A stretch of 20,049 bases of DNA from Saccoglossus kowalevskii (Eukaryota; Hemichordata; Enteropneusta; Harrimaniidae), in assembly GCF_000003605.2 (NCBI RefSeq), contig NW_003116451.1, forward strand, positions 222,252 through 242,300. Reading direction: 5' to 3'. Shown in pieces: positions 19,891 to 20,049 of the stretch (within the stretch, counting starts at the first letter, position 1; each line of letters begins with the position of its first letter). The position numbers and the translations under genes were made by a program. The notes below the pieces were generated by a model that was not told the origin of the DNA, ran no database searches, and saw only the letters and a list, made by a program, of their open reading frames with translations.

Positions 19891-20049
19891 TATGAATATT
19901 TGGAAGAATGTTTGAATGAGTATTTGGATGAATAGACGGATAAATGTTTGAATGAATGGGTGGATGGATGGAAGTTTGAATGAGTGTACTATGAAGGGAC
20001 GGATGGATGTTTGAATGAGTGTTTGGATGGATGGATGGATAGACGGATA
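19891..20049. repeat. GGAT/TGAA minisatellite, cut by window end
   Basis: Interspersed TGAA, GGAT and GACGGAT words have a higher-order period of about 99 bases: GTTTGAATGAGT begins at 19910 and again at 20009, and both copies run on to TAGACGGATA. Nested GGAT runs lie within. The array reaches the end of the window and probably continues. Confidence 0.85.

Overview
The window is AT-rich nuclear DNA from a eukaryote. There is no bacterial gene organisation, the long open frames are all decayed, and the recognisable content is retrotransposon remnants, simple repeats and modular non-coding repeats. The retroelement type (a Gmr1-like Ty3/Gypsy element) together with the GGAC-run plus hairpin repeat suggests a marine invertebrate, perhaps a mollusc or another lophotrochozoan. 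That host assignment is an inference from general knowledge, not something the sequence proves. No rRNA, tRNA, CRISPR or intact long gene was seen.

Layout. Bases 1-6480 are AT-rich DNA with no convincing gene. At 6554-7560 there is a TATA box followed by a decayed plus-strand stretch that looks partly coding but belongs to no family I recognise. At 7788-7873 lies a small array made of two 43-bp double units. From about 8663 to 12818, on the minus strand, is a badly decayed Gmr1-like Ty3/Gypsy element. Reading from high to low coordinates the order is gag, protease, integrase, reverse transcriptase, RNase H, so integrase precedes reverse transcriptase, the reverse of ordinary Gypsy. Gag is interrupted by a clean 489-bp solo LTR (11393-11881) of a different element, with TGT...ACA ends, near-inverted termini and a CCATG target duplication. 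This LTR carries two perfect three-box heat-shock elements upstream of a TATA box. Bases 12819-17540 are again AT-rich with no supported gene.

Bases 17554-17656 hold the best candidate for a host gene start: a perfect CRE palindrome, then an ATG in good context, then 35 coding bases ending at a consensus GTAAGT donor. Next come a 106-bp direct repeat (17854-17959 and 18065-18169) and a modular repeat (18204-18690) with three diverged copies of an inverted pair of YY1-like sites. This runs into a GGAC run and a strong 15-bp-arm hairpin (18738-18782). The window ends inside a GGAT/TGAA minisatellite with a period of about 99 bp.

How it fits together: most of the readable history is transposition. 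An old Gmr1-like element inserted and decayed, a second LTR element inserted into its gag and recombined to a solo LTR, and non-autonomous repeats accumulated in what may be the first intron of a host gene starting near 17616.
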